Positions 33,501 to 44,512 of a stretch of DNA of 64,000 bases are shown piece by piece. The DNA comes from Platycnemis pennipes (lineage: Eukaryota; Arthropoda; Insecta; Odonata; Platycnemididae), in contig OW121856.1 in the NCBI GenBank assembly GCA_933228895.1, forward strand, positions 107,359,027-107,423,026, read 5' to 3'. Within the stretch, counting starts at the first letter, position 1, and each line of letters starts with the position of its first letter. The position numbers and the translations under genes were made by a program. Under the pieces are notes generated by a model, which ran no database searches, was not told where the DNA came from, and worked only from the letters and a program-made list of their open reading frames with translations.

Positions 33501-33625
33501 GTAAAAGCAGCACTGCTATTAGTTCAGAAATGGATAGGTATGTTGTTGTTTACGACTTACACGGATTTCTACTCACGTGGAAATTTTTGGAACGAATTAA
33601 CCACGTAAGTTGAGGACTTGCTGTA
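33470..33625. mobile_element. Right-hand part of pogo MITE family Z
   Basis: AAATGGATAGGTATGTTGTT (33530) through CACGTAAGTTGAGGACTTGC and TGTA (33602-33625) corresponds to the right end of the complete copy at 44513-45114. The left terminus is absent. Confidence 0.65.
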
Positions 33626-34129
33626 ATCTTACTACTTCTAGCAGTATTATATTTTTACATTTTCTTCTCTCCTCAGCATTCTCCATCATTTCAGTAGTTG
33701 CCCATGATTTCTTGATTCCTTTCCCATCCACTCCTATTTTTCCTGCTGCTGTTATTCTCCTTGCCTTCATTTGTGTCTAAAATTTGTGTCTTCATGTGTG
33801 TCTATCTTCTTTCATGCAATTGCCGGCTGACTCCTTTTATTCCCTCTGCTTTGCACCAACCATGTTTCCTGCACCCCACTTCCTTATCGTTCTTCCTCTT
33901 TTGACCCTCGGCCCACCTAGCAAACACAAAATGACGAAGTGAGTGACGAATGTGGAAACAACAGAAGGCACCTGAAGAAAGGTACGACTGACCAAGGATT
34001 CAAACCATGCCTATGTGAGCCGCATTTCAAATCCGTGGTTGCATGGCAGAGAAGGAATGGCCGTGGAGGAACAGAGGAATAAATAGTGTCGGCATAGCTT
34101 GCTCTCTGAAAAACATGAAGGGATCCTCA

Positions 34130-34290
34130 GTGTAATGTCCCACTTGATGATGGTCAGAGATGTTACCATGAAATTCCTTCCACACGAAGTATAGCAACCA
34201 ATGGGTCTCGAACCAGGGCCTTCACATTGGGAAACCCACCTATATTTTTGACCAATGCATCCACGAGTGTTTGAGATATTGATCGTTCTA
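34130..34290 (-). repeat. tRNA-derived SINE remnant
   Basis: On the - strand, GGATGCATTGGTCAAAAATA then a B box-like GGTTCGAGACCC (about 34203-34214), followed by GGAATTTCATGGTAACATCT. The A box is weak. Confidence 0.35.
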
Positions 34291-35856
34291 ATAATCTCCT
34301 CAATACTTTCATTTATTAAGTGAGTTTGTTTCCACATGAAAAATAGCATATAATGGGGTCGTTTACCAAAATTTTTTATTGCCGAATATGATAGAGTTTA
34401 TAAAATAAAATTTTTCCGTTTTTTGATCCGTCAATTATTTCTCGAGTTATAGGCGTCAAAAACTAATGTTTTTAACCCTTTCGGAAAAGTGGGTGTGGTG
34501 CAACCTCTGACGTACATCGACTTTATCCAATCACAACTGAGCCCGCGAAGCTACTTCGCCTTATCGCAAAGGGGGGACACAGCTGACTCTGCCAATCGGA
34601 GCAGTTACGACAGCATCTGTGCGAGCAGACCTTCTGAGAACCCCCCTCCACTCCCTCTCCTTACCATAAGAGCAGTCAAGGACGAGAGGAAAATGACGTC
34701 AATGTTATCACAGCAGCTTTTTCGGTGGGCGTCACCTTTTGCATATTTAAATTTTTGATTTATGAATGAATGGTTGTGGTTAGAAAATTAATTTTTTCAC
34801 TAAATTTCTTTTTTCGTTTCCTTCTAACAATTTCGTGTACAAAATTGCGATTTCGGTTCCGAGTAAACCCCCATTATGGTATGAATCGCTGACGAATATT
34901 CATTCGAAGAAATGACCATACAAGTATGAGAAAGTGCGAGGATTGTATACAATTCACAGGAAATTCTAAATGCTTCCACAGTAATTTTTTCTCATTTATT
35001 ACCCACTTGAACTTGAACCTTAACAGTTATATTTCATAAAGACATTCAATGGGTCTCCTCTATTTTTATTGAAATCTGCATATATCAGATTATAGTCTCT
35101 GTAGTAGATCAGGTGATATATGTTTTCGCCATGTACTATAATGGTGCATTTTTCAAGACTAGGAGAGCTCTTTTGTGGTCTAGACATTGAAGTGCTGCAG
35201 GGGACTGAGCTGAACATTGTCAAATGTCCAACTCGGGACTTTGAAAACTTCAGCATCCAAAGTGGTAAGATTTATTATGTGGACGGCTGTACATTCATGT
35301 GACAATTTATGTTAAATACGTAGTCACCTGCTTGGTTATGTGTAATGGGAAGTGTATGTTCCCCATGTATGCATTTCTATCTCTGCCTTAGTACTCTGCC
35401 ACTTTTATTCTTACTTGCTTAATTCAGCACAAGACCTGATTGGACTTGAAGCAGTATCCCTAAAGACGATCGCACGGCAACTGTAATGTAACGTGATTGG
35501 TCGACGGCCCCTGGGTCTTACTGATAGCAAGCTATTAGCGCATTGAGAGCGGAGTCAAGTACAAAGATAAGCGAATATCATGCTTGTTTGTCAGCACACT
35601 GGTTCTGTATATCACGCGATAGTGGACAGCTATCTCGCACTATAGCCAGTGTCCTCGGCCTTGTGCTGGATCAAGTATCATGTGAAATCCAAATATTTTT
35701 CTATCAATTCTGAAATGCCATTATTTAACTCTTTCACCATTTCATCCCTCTCCACATCATGTCAAGCTTTTTGTATATTTATGTCCTTGAGAATATCAAG
35801 ATTCCTATATTGTGGCTTCCATGATGGATTTTTTTTTATTTTCTCATTGCATTTAG
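34291..35856. other. Intronic stretch, no gene recognised
   Basis: Open frames at 34489-34758, 35020-35256 (-) and 35649-35870 have no domain that I can name. The 35020-35256 frame (ENIYHLIYYRDYNLIYADFN) looks protein-like and could be a transposon relic. Confidence 0.3.
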
Positions 35857-35934
35857 GACATCCTGTGTAAGGTGAAGACTCTGGTGGTCGATGAAAAGAA
35901 GCACATCCGATTTAGTGATTGGAATGAGAAAGAG
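35857..35934 (+). CDS. OLA1: OLA1 coding exon 5
   Basis: 78 bp (26 codons, phase 0 at both ends) between acceptor TTGCATTTAG (ends 35856) and donor GTAAGT (35935). Encodes DILCKVKTLVVDEKKHIR, then FSDWNEKE (185-210), matching the D(I/L)(M/L)CKVK....D.KK.(I/V)RF..W(N/S).KE block of the family. The spacing before DWNEKE is two residues shorter than I recall for vertebrate OLA1. Confidence 0.95.
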
Positions 35935-36091
35935 GTAAGTGAGACTCTTTTTGGATCTATTGATCTGCATGTATGTGCTCCTCTCATTGCCCCTACTCCT
36001 GCTCAGTTCACTCTTCTCAGTTTGCAGTTAACAGATTTGTGCTCTAAGTTTCCTCATGTTTTTTGTCTTTTTTTACCTTCACGTTATAATT

Positions 36092-36130
36092 AGAGATGGG
36101 CAAATACTCGAATACCTCAGATACAAGAAA
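36092..36130. mobile_element. hAT-like terminus
   Basis: TAGAGATGGGCAAATACTCG resembles the TAGAGATGGGC end at 26926 and common hAT termini. The partner end was not identified. Confidence 0.35.
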
Positions 36131-36712
36131 GTATTTGATATTCGAGATCTCAAGTAATCATGCAAAAAGATAAAGTACGAATGCATCAAATATCGCACCA
36201 TACACCATTTGGTGCTCATACAGCACTATATTTGTCATGTTGATGAGCTACATCATATGCACCGAAAGTAGACGGAGGAGATACAAAAGTCTGTTGATGG
36301 GTTTTGCCACGTAATTTATTATGGTAGAAAGACTACTGTTTCAAAGAATGAAGTTTTGTTGAAACTTTTTGTCTTTTCACAGAAAATGATAAAAGTAATC
36401 ACCGCTAGTCATGATTCAAAATCGAAGAAAGTTTGTAAACGTCGTCAATGTTTGACTATTGACATGAATTTTCTTTAAACTCTATAACATATTAATCATC
36501 AAGTTATTAGAGGTCACAGAATGTTTCTCTTCTTCCAAATCGTACCTTCAAATAGCGAATGGATTTTGTAAGACTTACATAAAACACATGCCGCTGCTCT
36601 GCCATCTTACTATGTGGTGTCGAGACATGGGTGAAAATATGTCGAAACCCCTCAGTTTAAGAAGCCATATTTTCCGAAAGAAAGAAACTGATTTTAATGC
36701 AATAAAATGTAT

Positions 36713-38398
36713 CATATCTCAGCATGGTTTTAGGAAATCCAAGTCCACAACCACAGCCACTTACCATGTCATTAACAAAATATTGTCAGACCTAGACAAT
36801 AAACTTGAATCTCTTGTTTTATTATTTGACTTCTCCAAAGCATTCGATTGTGTTAACCACCGTCTGTTAATGTCGAAACTAGATGACTTTGGTATTAGAG
36901 GTACTCCATACTACTGGATCAAATCTTATCTAAGTGAAAGGCAACAAAGTGTAAGTCTCACCGAAGATGGAACCACCTATATTCCACCTGCAAAAACAGT
37001 CACATGTGGTGTACCCCAGGGATCTGTTCTTGGTCCGGTGCTGTTCCTTTTATTCATAAATGACCTTCCAGGATTGTTTGAATCTGTGCCCAGTTCACTT
37101 CCTATACTGTATGCAGATGACACAAGTGTTTTGGTGTCTGCCTCTTCAATAGACAGCCTAGTGGTAAGCGCAAATAATACTGTGCGCCTTCTTCAAGAGT
37201 GGTGTGATAAAAATTTTCTCCTTATCAACAAGGATAAAACTAACTTAATGTACTTTGCTAATAAGAACAAACCCAGATCTGATTTCTCTGTGTGTTTTGA
37301 TAATGCAATGATTCCACTAAGCTCTAATGCTAGGTGTTACTCTGGACAGTAGACTCGTATGGGAGAGAGCCACATTTCAAATCTCAGGAGTAAACTGAGT
37401 TCAGTGTGTTTTCTAATCCATTGAATTCGGCTGTCAATAATCAAGTACTGCTTTCCATTTACTTTGGTGAATTCTACTCGAATGTTATTTTTAGTGTTCT
37501 GTTCTGGGGTCCTTCACCCAGTGCTCATGTTATTTTCAAAATTCAAAAGAAAATTGTAAGACTTATGTGTAATACCTCTCTCAAGGCTCCATGTCACATG
37601 GGGATCGGGTTGGTGTGGAGGCTAGAGGACTGGCCTCCCATCCCGAGGGCCCGGGTTCGATTCCCGGCAGTGGCAATTTTTCAGTGGAAAACCAGTCCCC
37701 ACTTGAGTGCCTAGTGGAGGGCATTTCAAGTTCAGTACTCCATCTGTTGGATGGGACGTTAAGCCGTGGTCCCCTTGGCACCTTTCGTTAAGAGTAGGCT
37801 AATGCCGATGCCGGTTTCTCTCCACCCTTCCTCCGTTCCCTGAAAACTCCTACCATTACCCAATTACCCACCTATTCTAAATGGCGCGAATGACCCTCAG
37901 CTGTCAGTCGCCTCCCCTGAATAACCAACCAACCAACCATCCATGTCACCCTTTGTTTAAAAAAGTCCGCATTCTTCCACTTCCGTGCATTTACATGTTC
38001 TTTGCAATTGTGTGTGCTAAACAAAATATTTCAGAGCACTCCACCAATGATTGTATCCATAATTACTATATGAGAGGATCCAATGATCTACACAGATATT
38101 TCACTAGAACAAAAATCTCTAGCTATGCCTCAAGACACATGGGCCTGTTACCATACAATAAGCCACCAAACGAACTGAAATGTGTGAAAAAATGCCTCTT
38201 TTTAAATGCAAATTACGAGCATTCTTCATGATACATTTATTTTATTCTATTGATGAATTTCTTCTTATGAAATATTATTTTTATATGCTCTATGTTGTAA
38301 TATAATATTTATAACTATAACTAAATATATATAACATGCCTTATATCTTGGAACATGTGTACCTTGATCTCTGGGCAAATAAAAATTATTATTATTTT
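36713..38398 (+). mobile_element. CR1/Jockey-type LINE, 5'-truncated, with (ATT)n tail
   Basis: RT and C-terminal part of a LINE ORF2. The open part (to 37350) has SQHGFRKSKSTTTATYHVIN, motif A LLFDFSKAFDCVNHRL, motif B CGVPQGSVLGPVLFLLFIND and motif C ILYADDTSVL. It then loses frame near 37330 and continues in pieces: NLRSKLSSVCF, FWGPSPSAHVIFKIQKKIVR, and after a SINE insertion VRILPLPCIYMFFA through SYASRHMGLLPYN to a stop at 38231. The 3' end is AAAAATTATTATTATTTT. It is a dead copy because of frameshifts and the SINE. Confidence 0.9.
37598..37939 (+). mobile_element. tRNA-derived SINE with 10-bp target duplication
   Basis: Flanked by TCCATGTCAC at 37588-37597 and 37940-37949. The head resembles a tRNA: A box-like GTTGGTGTGGAGGCTAGAGG and B box GGTTCGATTCC (37654-37664). 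A tRNA-unrelated body follows (GATGGGACGTTAAGCCGTGG, AGAGTAGGCTAATGCCGATG), then an (AACC)n tail. It interrupts the LINE frame between SLKAPCH and PLFKK, so it is younger than that LINE. Confidence 0.9.
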
Positions 38399-38603
38399 AC
38401 TGTTATAGCATATACAATGCTCATTCGTACATTTATTAATGCAAATAATTTTTTTGTCACATTAGATAAACTTTTACTAAATTTTATTTGAAAATATCGT
38501 ATTTGTAATCCGATGACCAAGAATCGTGTATTTGGCATTTGTTTAGCTGTGAACATATCAGGGTGCCCAGCAGTCAGGGAAAAACTGGAAATCAGGGAAA
38601 AGT

Positions 38604-39266
38604 AGTGAAGGCTGTTCGGGTGCTCCACCGGGTAATCTCCTCCATGGCTGCCGACGTGTCGGGGGTACGAGTCGTACTCCATCATCAGGGCTGAATGTCG
38701 TGGCTCGAGAAGTGGCCGCCTTATATAGTGGTGTCGGGGCCTCAAGTTCCCTCTGATTGGTCCTTGGGTTTAGCCAATCGGATGCTTCGTAGGACAGGTC
38801 GCCAGGTGTTGCTAAGGGTGTAGCCGTCGTCTCTATTCATGCTATTGTCCGCAAGCCGGATCTCTATGGCCTCCTTCGTAATCCTTTCCCAGTATTTCTT
38901 TTCTTGAGAGATGATCTTCACCTCGTCCCAATGGATAGCATGGTTTTTGTTGATGCTATGTTCGGCCACCGCTGATTTTTCCGATTGACATAGCCTGAAA
39001 TACCTTTCATGCTCTTTGATTCTCGTGGCAATTGTCCTACCAGTTTCCCCCAAGTAAATATCTCCGCATTCACAGGGAATCTGGTATATTCCGGGAGTCG
39101 CGAGGCCGCAGGGATCCTTCGCTCTAACTAATTGGTCCCTCAACTTGGTACATGGCCGGAAGAAGGATTCGATTCCATGTCGGCAGCCATGTAGGAGATT
39201 ACCCGGTGGAGCACCCGAACAGCCTTCACTACCAGCATACGCCGGGAAATCATCAGATCCTTTTTC
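38604..39266 (-). mobile_element. Penelope-like element, truncated, with 13-bp target duplication
   Basis: Flanked by ATCAGGGAAAAGT at 38591-38603 and 39267-39279. Inverted repeats of about 55 bp bound it: AGTGAAGGCTGTTCGGGTGC ... at 38604-38658 and the complement ending CCTTCACT at 39230. Between them is the GIY-YIG reading frame. Inverted terminal sequence around a 5'-truncated copy is characteristic of Penelope-like elements. Confidence 0.85.
38742..39143 (-). pseudogene. Penelope GIY-YIG endonuclease domain
   Basis: Open frame carrying ATPGIYQIPCECGDIYLGET then GRTIATRIKEHERYFRL, AVAEHSINKNHAI and a C-terminal part to a stop at 38742. GIY and Y-L-G (normally YIG) with the following R and E residues are the core of the GIY-YIG nuclease that Penelope elements carry at the C-terminus. 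The reverse transcriptase is missing, so the copy is dead though this exon-sized frame is intact. Confidence 0.85.
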
Positions 39267-39679
39267 ATCAGGGAAAAGTCTTTGAATTTGGAAAAGAAGA
39301 AAAAGTCAGGGAAATGGTTCCGCAATACTGCATCCAGGATTCCAGCGACTCAACCAGTCAATCTCGCCTACAGAGATTTAACAGATATGAAAAGGACAAG
39401 AAACTCATGAAAATATTCACTACTTTGGATCGATTTGCCTCAGGGGCTATGATAGGCATTAAAATTTACTAAAATCAGCTAAGCATGGATATTCAATATC
39501 CAAAGCTTCTGCAGATCATTCTTCCCTCTAAAGTATTAAATTCCATACTGAACATTCATGATGTTCGCAGCCATCCACCCTACCACACATCTGACCCCAA
39601 TATGTTGCAGTGGTGGATAGGGTGGAGAGTGGTAGTTGGTTATCGATCAGGAGTGGTTATAAATGAGTAAGTCTAGAGA

Positions 39680-40448
39680 CAGGGTTTATGGGAACCTGGA
39701 AATCCTGGAAAAGTCAGGGAATTTAACGTGTGGTCAGGGAAAAATCGCAAAATGTTTAAATTTATCAACTGAAAATGCCAAGAGATCAAAAACTGCACAT
39801 AGCAGGGGAGGAGGGTGAAGGGGGGGACGGCTGGCCTCAGGCTGGCTTTGCTGTGGAGGCAGCCCAGGGGCCCTATTCTGGTTCTTTCTAGCTATAGCCT
39901 GCATGATTTGGTGAATAGATTGGCGAAAGGTGTGCGCATTCATATTCTCATTTTCATTCGCTAGCGATTTCACCAGGAATGCTTCGCTTTGTCCCTCTGG
40001 CGAGGAAAAATTTATTCTCAGTCAAATTTGAAGTCACTTAGCCAAATTTGTAGAAGAATGTGAGGAAGAAAAAATCAAGATTGATTCAAAGAGCTTCTTT
40101 AACATGACATCAGGAAAAGCCAGGTTAGCCTTCTTTGTATATATTTTTCTGCAATTAAAACCCTTTCTGAAGGCATATCAATGTAAGGAATGGTAGTACA
40201 TATTTATTTTGTTGGCTTAAAGTTTTTGATCTCTTATTACTGAAAGTTCATATGATTAATATGAAAATAAACCTACAATTTTTCATAAGTTTAGACTTCT
40301 TTGCTTCCTCACTACCACTTTTATCTCTATAAATAACCGAAATCTTGGAGTATTCAGGCGCTCAAAAGTCAGGGAAAATCACTAATACTGGTCTGGAAAT
40401 CCTGGAAAAGTCAGGGAAAATTAAAGGGAAAAACTCCTATAAACCCTG
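39680..40448. mobile_element. Element W (hAT5-like MITE), copy 2, with 5-bp target duplication
   Basis: CAGGGTTTATGGGAACCTGG to CTCCTATAAACCCTG, flanked by AGAGA at 39675-39679 and 40449-40453. It aligns with 18359-19148 along its whole length, including GCTATAGCCTGCATG(A/G)TTTGGTGAA and CAGGAATGCTTCGCTTTGTC. Confidence 0.8.
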
Positions 40449-41387
40449 AGAGAAGATGAATGTATTTTAGAAATAACTCTCATAATTATTACATTACTTA
40501 CAACTCTGGCCTGACTGAACCCTGGCTCAGTTAGGAGTTTGTTTTCAGCTGGTAGGGTTTGTTTTTGAGGTTTTTTTCCAGGGGTTTTCGTAAATTTGTA
40601 AATTCGGGAGTATTTTCCAACTCACAACATGCAGGGGAAGACCCCCCTGACCTGTGGCATTGGATCTTAAATGCCCGTCTTGAGGTAGTGGGTTGAGGCA
40701 GGCTTGGAGATCTTTGGGACAGTGGGTAGGGGGAAGATACGAATGTCCTCCATCTTACAGAGCATTTGGCGCCTTTAATTTAGAAATGAACCTTCCTTGA
40801 TTTGATGGGGCATCCAGCTCCACGATATTGCGGTGTTCCGCATGTATAAATGGGCCCTTATTGCTCTGATACAGTGGTGACGGATGTGAGTCGTCAGCCA
40901 TCGTCCCCTCTCTCACATCACTTCCATTTCGAGCTTTGCTGAAGTACCCTATTGAGCCTGCATCCTGCTGCACTGGGTTGGCTTTGAGGTGGTGCGGCGT
41001 GGCTTATGGTAGCTCAATCCTCAAACTGTGTTGCCTCCACTCCTCCCGCACCTGTATGCTGCAGGCTGGCTACAGCGTTTATTGGGCGTCCAGTAATCTG
41101 AGTCTTGAGTGCTGTTGCATCACTGCTGCCAGCATGTTGAGTCTTTGCATGGTCTAAGACAGCAGCAGCTCTTTGCAGCCTCTACCTCTAGTCCAGGGGG
41201 CAAAGTTACGTCTTCCTGGTCCTCCATCCCATGTGCGTCCGATTATTCAAGTGCTCCATCATTCATCTTGAGTGCTCCCTCCAGTTTGAAAGCATCTATT
41301 ACGCAGCCAGCAGTGCCCTGCTAGTTAGGAACATTAATACCATTCAAGAGTGATGAAGCTACGATTGAGACTGAAATACACTGGGTT

Positions 41388-42030
41388 TTGCATGCAGTTA
41401 ATGCTCACCAAAGTTTCTGTGTCCAGGAAGGAATCTGTGAACTTTTCAAGTGCATGTTTCCAGACAGTGAAATTGAAAGTGATATGAAATTAAGCCGCAC
41501 GAAAACTGCATACCTTGTAGCATACAGGCTTGGGCCTCTGTTTGCTGCTGAGACTGGGAATGACTTGATGAATGGAGATTGTTTTACTGCCTGTTTTGGT
41601 GAAAGTCTCAACCCTAATTTAAAAAAAGAGCAAATGGACATTGCCGTGAAGTTAGCCCTATGTACTGGTCGTCAGTATCTTTTGGTCACACAACAGCTGA
41701 GTATTTGAAAGTCAGCTTCATGGGTGCTTTTGGGAAAAAGGGAGGACAAGAACTTTTGCCAAAGTGTGTTTAAGTTTTGATGGATGGCTCCTCAGTAAAT
41801 TGCAGGTTTCTCAAAGAAGTTGAAAGTGAAGTCAGGCTTGATGAAGACCATCCATCTCTTCTTGAGTGTGTTTAGAAAAAGTCAAGGAGTGTTTGACAGA
41901 AAAAGAGACGTTTTATATCACGTTTCGTTATCAGCCTTGGGCCAAATGAAAGACTACAAAGACATTTGGCACTGTGTCAAGATTTTACTTAATTGCTTAA
42001 TGGGAACGCCTATGTTGAGGGTGGCTTCTC
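41388..42030 (+). pseudogene. hAT-like transposase remnant of the 4.2-kb element
   Basis: First frame: HAVNAHQSFCVQEGICELFK then CMFPDSEIESDMKLSRTKTA and YRLGPLFAAETGNDL, LNPNLKKEQMDIAVKLALC. After frameshifts, FMGAFGKKGGQELLPKCV, LMDGSSVNCRFLKEVESE and finally NAYVEGGFSVYKDI (about 42005-42045). This order recalls a hAT-related transposase group that has a MFPDS.I block early and an E.GFSVNK block near the C-terminus. Several stops and frameshifts; non-functional. Confidence 0.6.
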
Positions 42031-42042
42031 CGTGTACAAAGA

Positions 42043-42095
42043 CATACATCTACATAATACCCTGCAAGTCACCAAAAAGGTGTGTGGCAGGGAAA
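42043..42095 (+). repeat. Short insect dispersed repeat (CATCTACATAATACCCTGC type)
   Basis: ACATCTACATAATACCCTGC then AAGTCACCAAAAAGGTGTGT and GGCAGGG. This short motif is widespread in insect genomes as the end of a SINE/LINE-like element. Here it sits inside the decayed transposase. Confidence 0.45.
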
Positions 42096-42739
42096 AAAGA
42101 AGCAGGGAAAAAAAGACATGATGGCAGAAAACATGTTAGAAGATACATTAATAGGGCTTCGTCATGTTTGGCACTACATCTCCCGTCTCAATGTTAATGT
42201 CAAATCCATTGTAATTACTAAGGACAAGGTGAAGTACGTTTGATCCTTGCACCTGAGTTACTAATCTGACTCTGAAGCTAAGGCTCGGGTGGAAAGGGAT
42301 AGTAACAATGAATTACAGATCCAGAGGGAGGAAAGAAAGAGGAAGGCAGAGGAAATGTGAAAGCTAGAAAAGAAGAAGACACCAGAAAAAATTGATCAGC
42401 TGAACAAAGAAATTATCAAAAGATCAAAAAGTAATTAAAGTATGTCTATTATTGTAGTTCAACTTACAGATTTCCACAATTGATTTATTGTTCTTGTTCA
42501 CAAGATTTGATCGGAGGCCTAGAATTTTTTTAAAATTTTCAATGTTTCTATGATTTTTTACAGTAACTTTGTGTTCCTGTAATGCCTGAAACTGCATATT
42601 GCATGAAGACACAATGGAAACTGCAGATTTATACAAATAAATGCACTCTGAAATGGTTCAAAAGTCAGGGAAAGCTGTACATTTTTGTCAGAAAAATCAG
42701 GGAAAATAAAAAACTATAACTGTTGGGCACCCTCCATTT

Positions 42740-43240
42740 GTATCTAATTGAAATTTCAACCAAATTGAGCCATTGATGATCTTGATAATTAGACCAGGAT
42801 TCACAAGAGTTATGATATTTTTAAAACCCTACAGTGAAACTTGAGTGGGACTGTTGTAGCCACAAGGTTTTCAGCGTGAAGAATATAGAAGAGTAGGGAA
42901 AGAATGAATGTCAGTATTAATTAATTGTGTTAAAATTACATTTCTCTTTTGGAGAGATTGCTTCTCAAATTCAGACGTCTCAAATTATCTTACTAGTTCT
43001 TATTGAATTGTGTCTCGATTATGTGCAAAATGTGTTCTAGTCTTAGAAGCCCATATTTCATTTTGTTAGATATGTTGTTGTATTGCCAGGTTTAATCATT
43101 ACCGTAAATTTTCTTGCACTTTGACACTAGTTTGTGGTTAATTCAAAACTGGACGGAAATTAAAGGTGAATTAATGCCTCTTCTCCCTAATGTATATTAA
43201 ACAGTCCGTTACTGGTAGTAAAGTTATTTAATTATATAAT
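42740..43240. repeat. Dispersed repeat Y, copy 2 (reverse orientation)
   Basis: Matches parts of 18100-19865 in reverse complement: AACCCTACAGTGAAACTTGA (42826-42845), CTCTTTTGGAGAGATTGCTT (42944-42963), TTGTGGTTAATTCAAAACTG (43134-43153) and GTTACTGGTAGTAAAGTTAT (43207-43226). It shows the repeat without the inserts seen in copy 1. Confidence 0.5.
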
Positions 43241-43609
43241 ATTTTAAAATTTTAACCAGAATTAAATTTTAAATTTAATCAAGTTGTAAAAATTTACTTC
43301 AACAGGCTGATGATTTTTAGTGAACAAATTAGCAGTATAACATTAAAAATATTAATTGCAAGTATTGGAGTTATTTGAAATTCAATTTGACTATTCCAGT
43401 AGTAATAGAATTGGGGTATTAAGGGTGTGTCGATGGCTATAGGTTATTTCGCACCATTGAATATTGCCATGATTAATATTTGAATGTGAGAAATCTGCTA
43501 TTCTTCATATCACTAATTATTATGCATTAGATTTGGTTGCTCACTATTGATAAACTTTTCCTTGTGTTCTGAGTAGTGATGGGGCGAATATAAAATTTGA
43601 TCGATTCCG

Positions 43610-44253
43610 AATCCTGTTTTTTTATTGAATCCTAATCCCAAATCCTAATCATCCTCAATTTTACTATTTTCAAATCTTCCTTTTATCTGTAAATTGTTAA
43701 ATAATGCTTCCTTTCTTGTGAATTCTATAATTAAATCCAATTGGAGCTTATTTCTTAAAGCAAATAATACATGAATAATGGTTATATAAAATGCACTCAC
43801 TGAAATTAAGGTTATCTTCGAGAGCAATTATAAAGAATGGATAACTTCAAAAATAAATCAAAGTATGATTTTTCTTAAATAAAATTGAAAATTCAATGAA
43901 AACAGATTTCTATTTCCGAATCCCAAAACCGAATCCTGTTTTTTTATCGAAGCCAAATCTTGAATCCTAATCCCAAATCCTAATCCACCTCAATTTTAAT
44001 AAATTCAAGTTTTCCTTTTATCTGTAAATTGTTAAATAATGCTTCTGCATCGTGAATTCTCTAATTGAATCCAATCAAAGCTGAATCTTATTTCTTAAAG
44101 TAAATAATAAATGAATAATGGTCATATGGTCCCCACTCACTGAAATTAAGGATATGTTCTAGGCAAATATAAAGACTGGGTAAGTTCAAAAGAAAATCAA
44201 AGTTTAATTTTTCTTAAATAAAATTGAAAATTCAATGAAAACAGATTACAATT
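43610..44253. repeat. 322-bp tandem duplication within the hAT element
   Basis: AATCCTGTTTTTTTAT at 43610 recurs at 43932. Downstream blocks TTTTATCTGTAAATTGTTAA, AATAATGCTTC and GAAAATTCAATGAAAACAGA recur at the same spacing. The copies are diverged by scattered substitutions. Confidence 0.8.
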
Positions 44254-44267
44254 TTTTGTTTAGAAAA

Positions 44268-44390
44268 TGCAGCATTTTCACTCTGTCGGGATCTAATCGA
44301 TTTATTTTTTTATCAACCAAATTTCCAGCAGTACTGAAGGCTTTTTCTGAAAATAATGTTGCTGGAAGAATGCAGAGGAACTTTTTTGTT
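44268..44390 (-). pseudogene. hAT transposase C-terminal fragment
   Basis: The - strand reads LFSEKAFSTAGNLVDKKIN then RLDPDRVKMLHFLN, the conserved hAT dimerisation tail (FSTAG..., KR/IN.L.PD.V..L.FL). The rest of the transposase has been replaced by tandem and subterminal repeats. Confidence 0.75.
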
Positions 44391-44512
44391 AGAATTTTCA
44401 AATTGGAAAATTTCAAAGAATTCATTTGTGGACAAAAATTATTAGTTTACAGTATGCTGCGTAAACAAATCCTATCATGGTATTTACAATTTAAATGCTA
44501 AAAACGAGCAAT

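Larger units (their letters stand above)
31944..35856. other. OLA1: OLA1 intron (3.91 kb)
   Basis: Contains a foldback (32054-32181), a TTAA-bounded candidate MITE (32244-32403), a Penelope-type terminal region (32404-32910), an ORF1-like PHD remnant (33120-33500), the right half of pogo MITE Z (33470-33625) and a tRNA-like SINE remnant (34130-34290). 34291-35856 holds no recognised gene. Confidence 0.65.
38559..42734 (+). mobile_element. hAT5-like transposon, 4.2 kb, with nested inserts
   Basis: Termini CAGGGTGCCCAGCAGTCAGG (38559) and GTTGGGCACCCT (42722-42733) are inverted, with one mismatch at the last base. Flanking 5-mers are CATAT and CATTT (four of five match). The subterminal zones carry repeated GTCAGGGAAA motifs. 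Inside are a transposase remnant (41388-42030), a Penelope fragment (38604-39266) and element W copy 2 (39680-40448). The 40449-41387 part has no recognised coding content. Confidence 0.7.

Noticed and set aside
35020..35256. 78-residue - strand frame, protein-like
   Set aside because: It looks like a remnant of coding sequence, but I could not assign it to any family, and it is antisense in an OLA1 intron.
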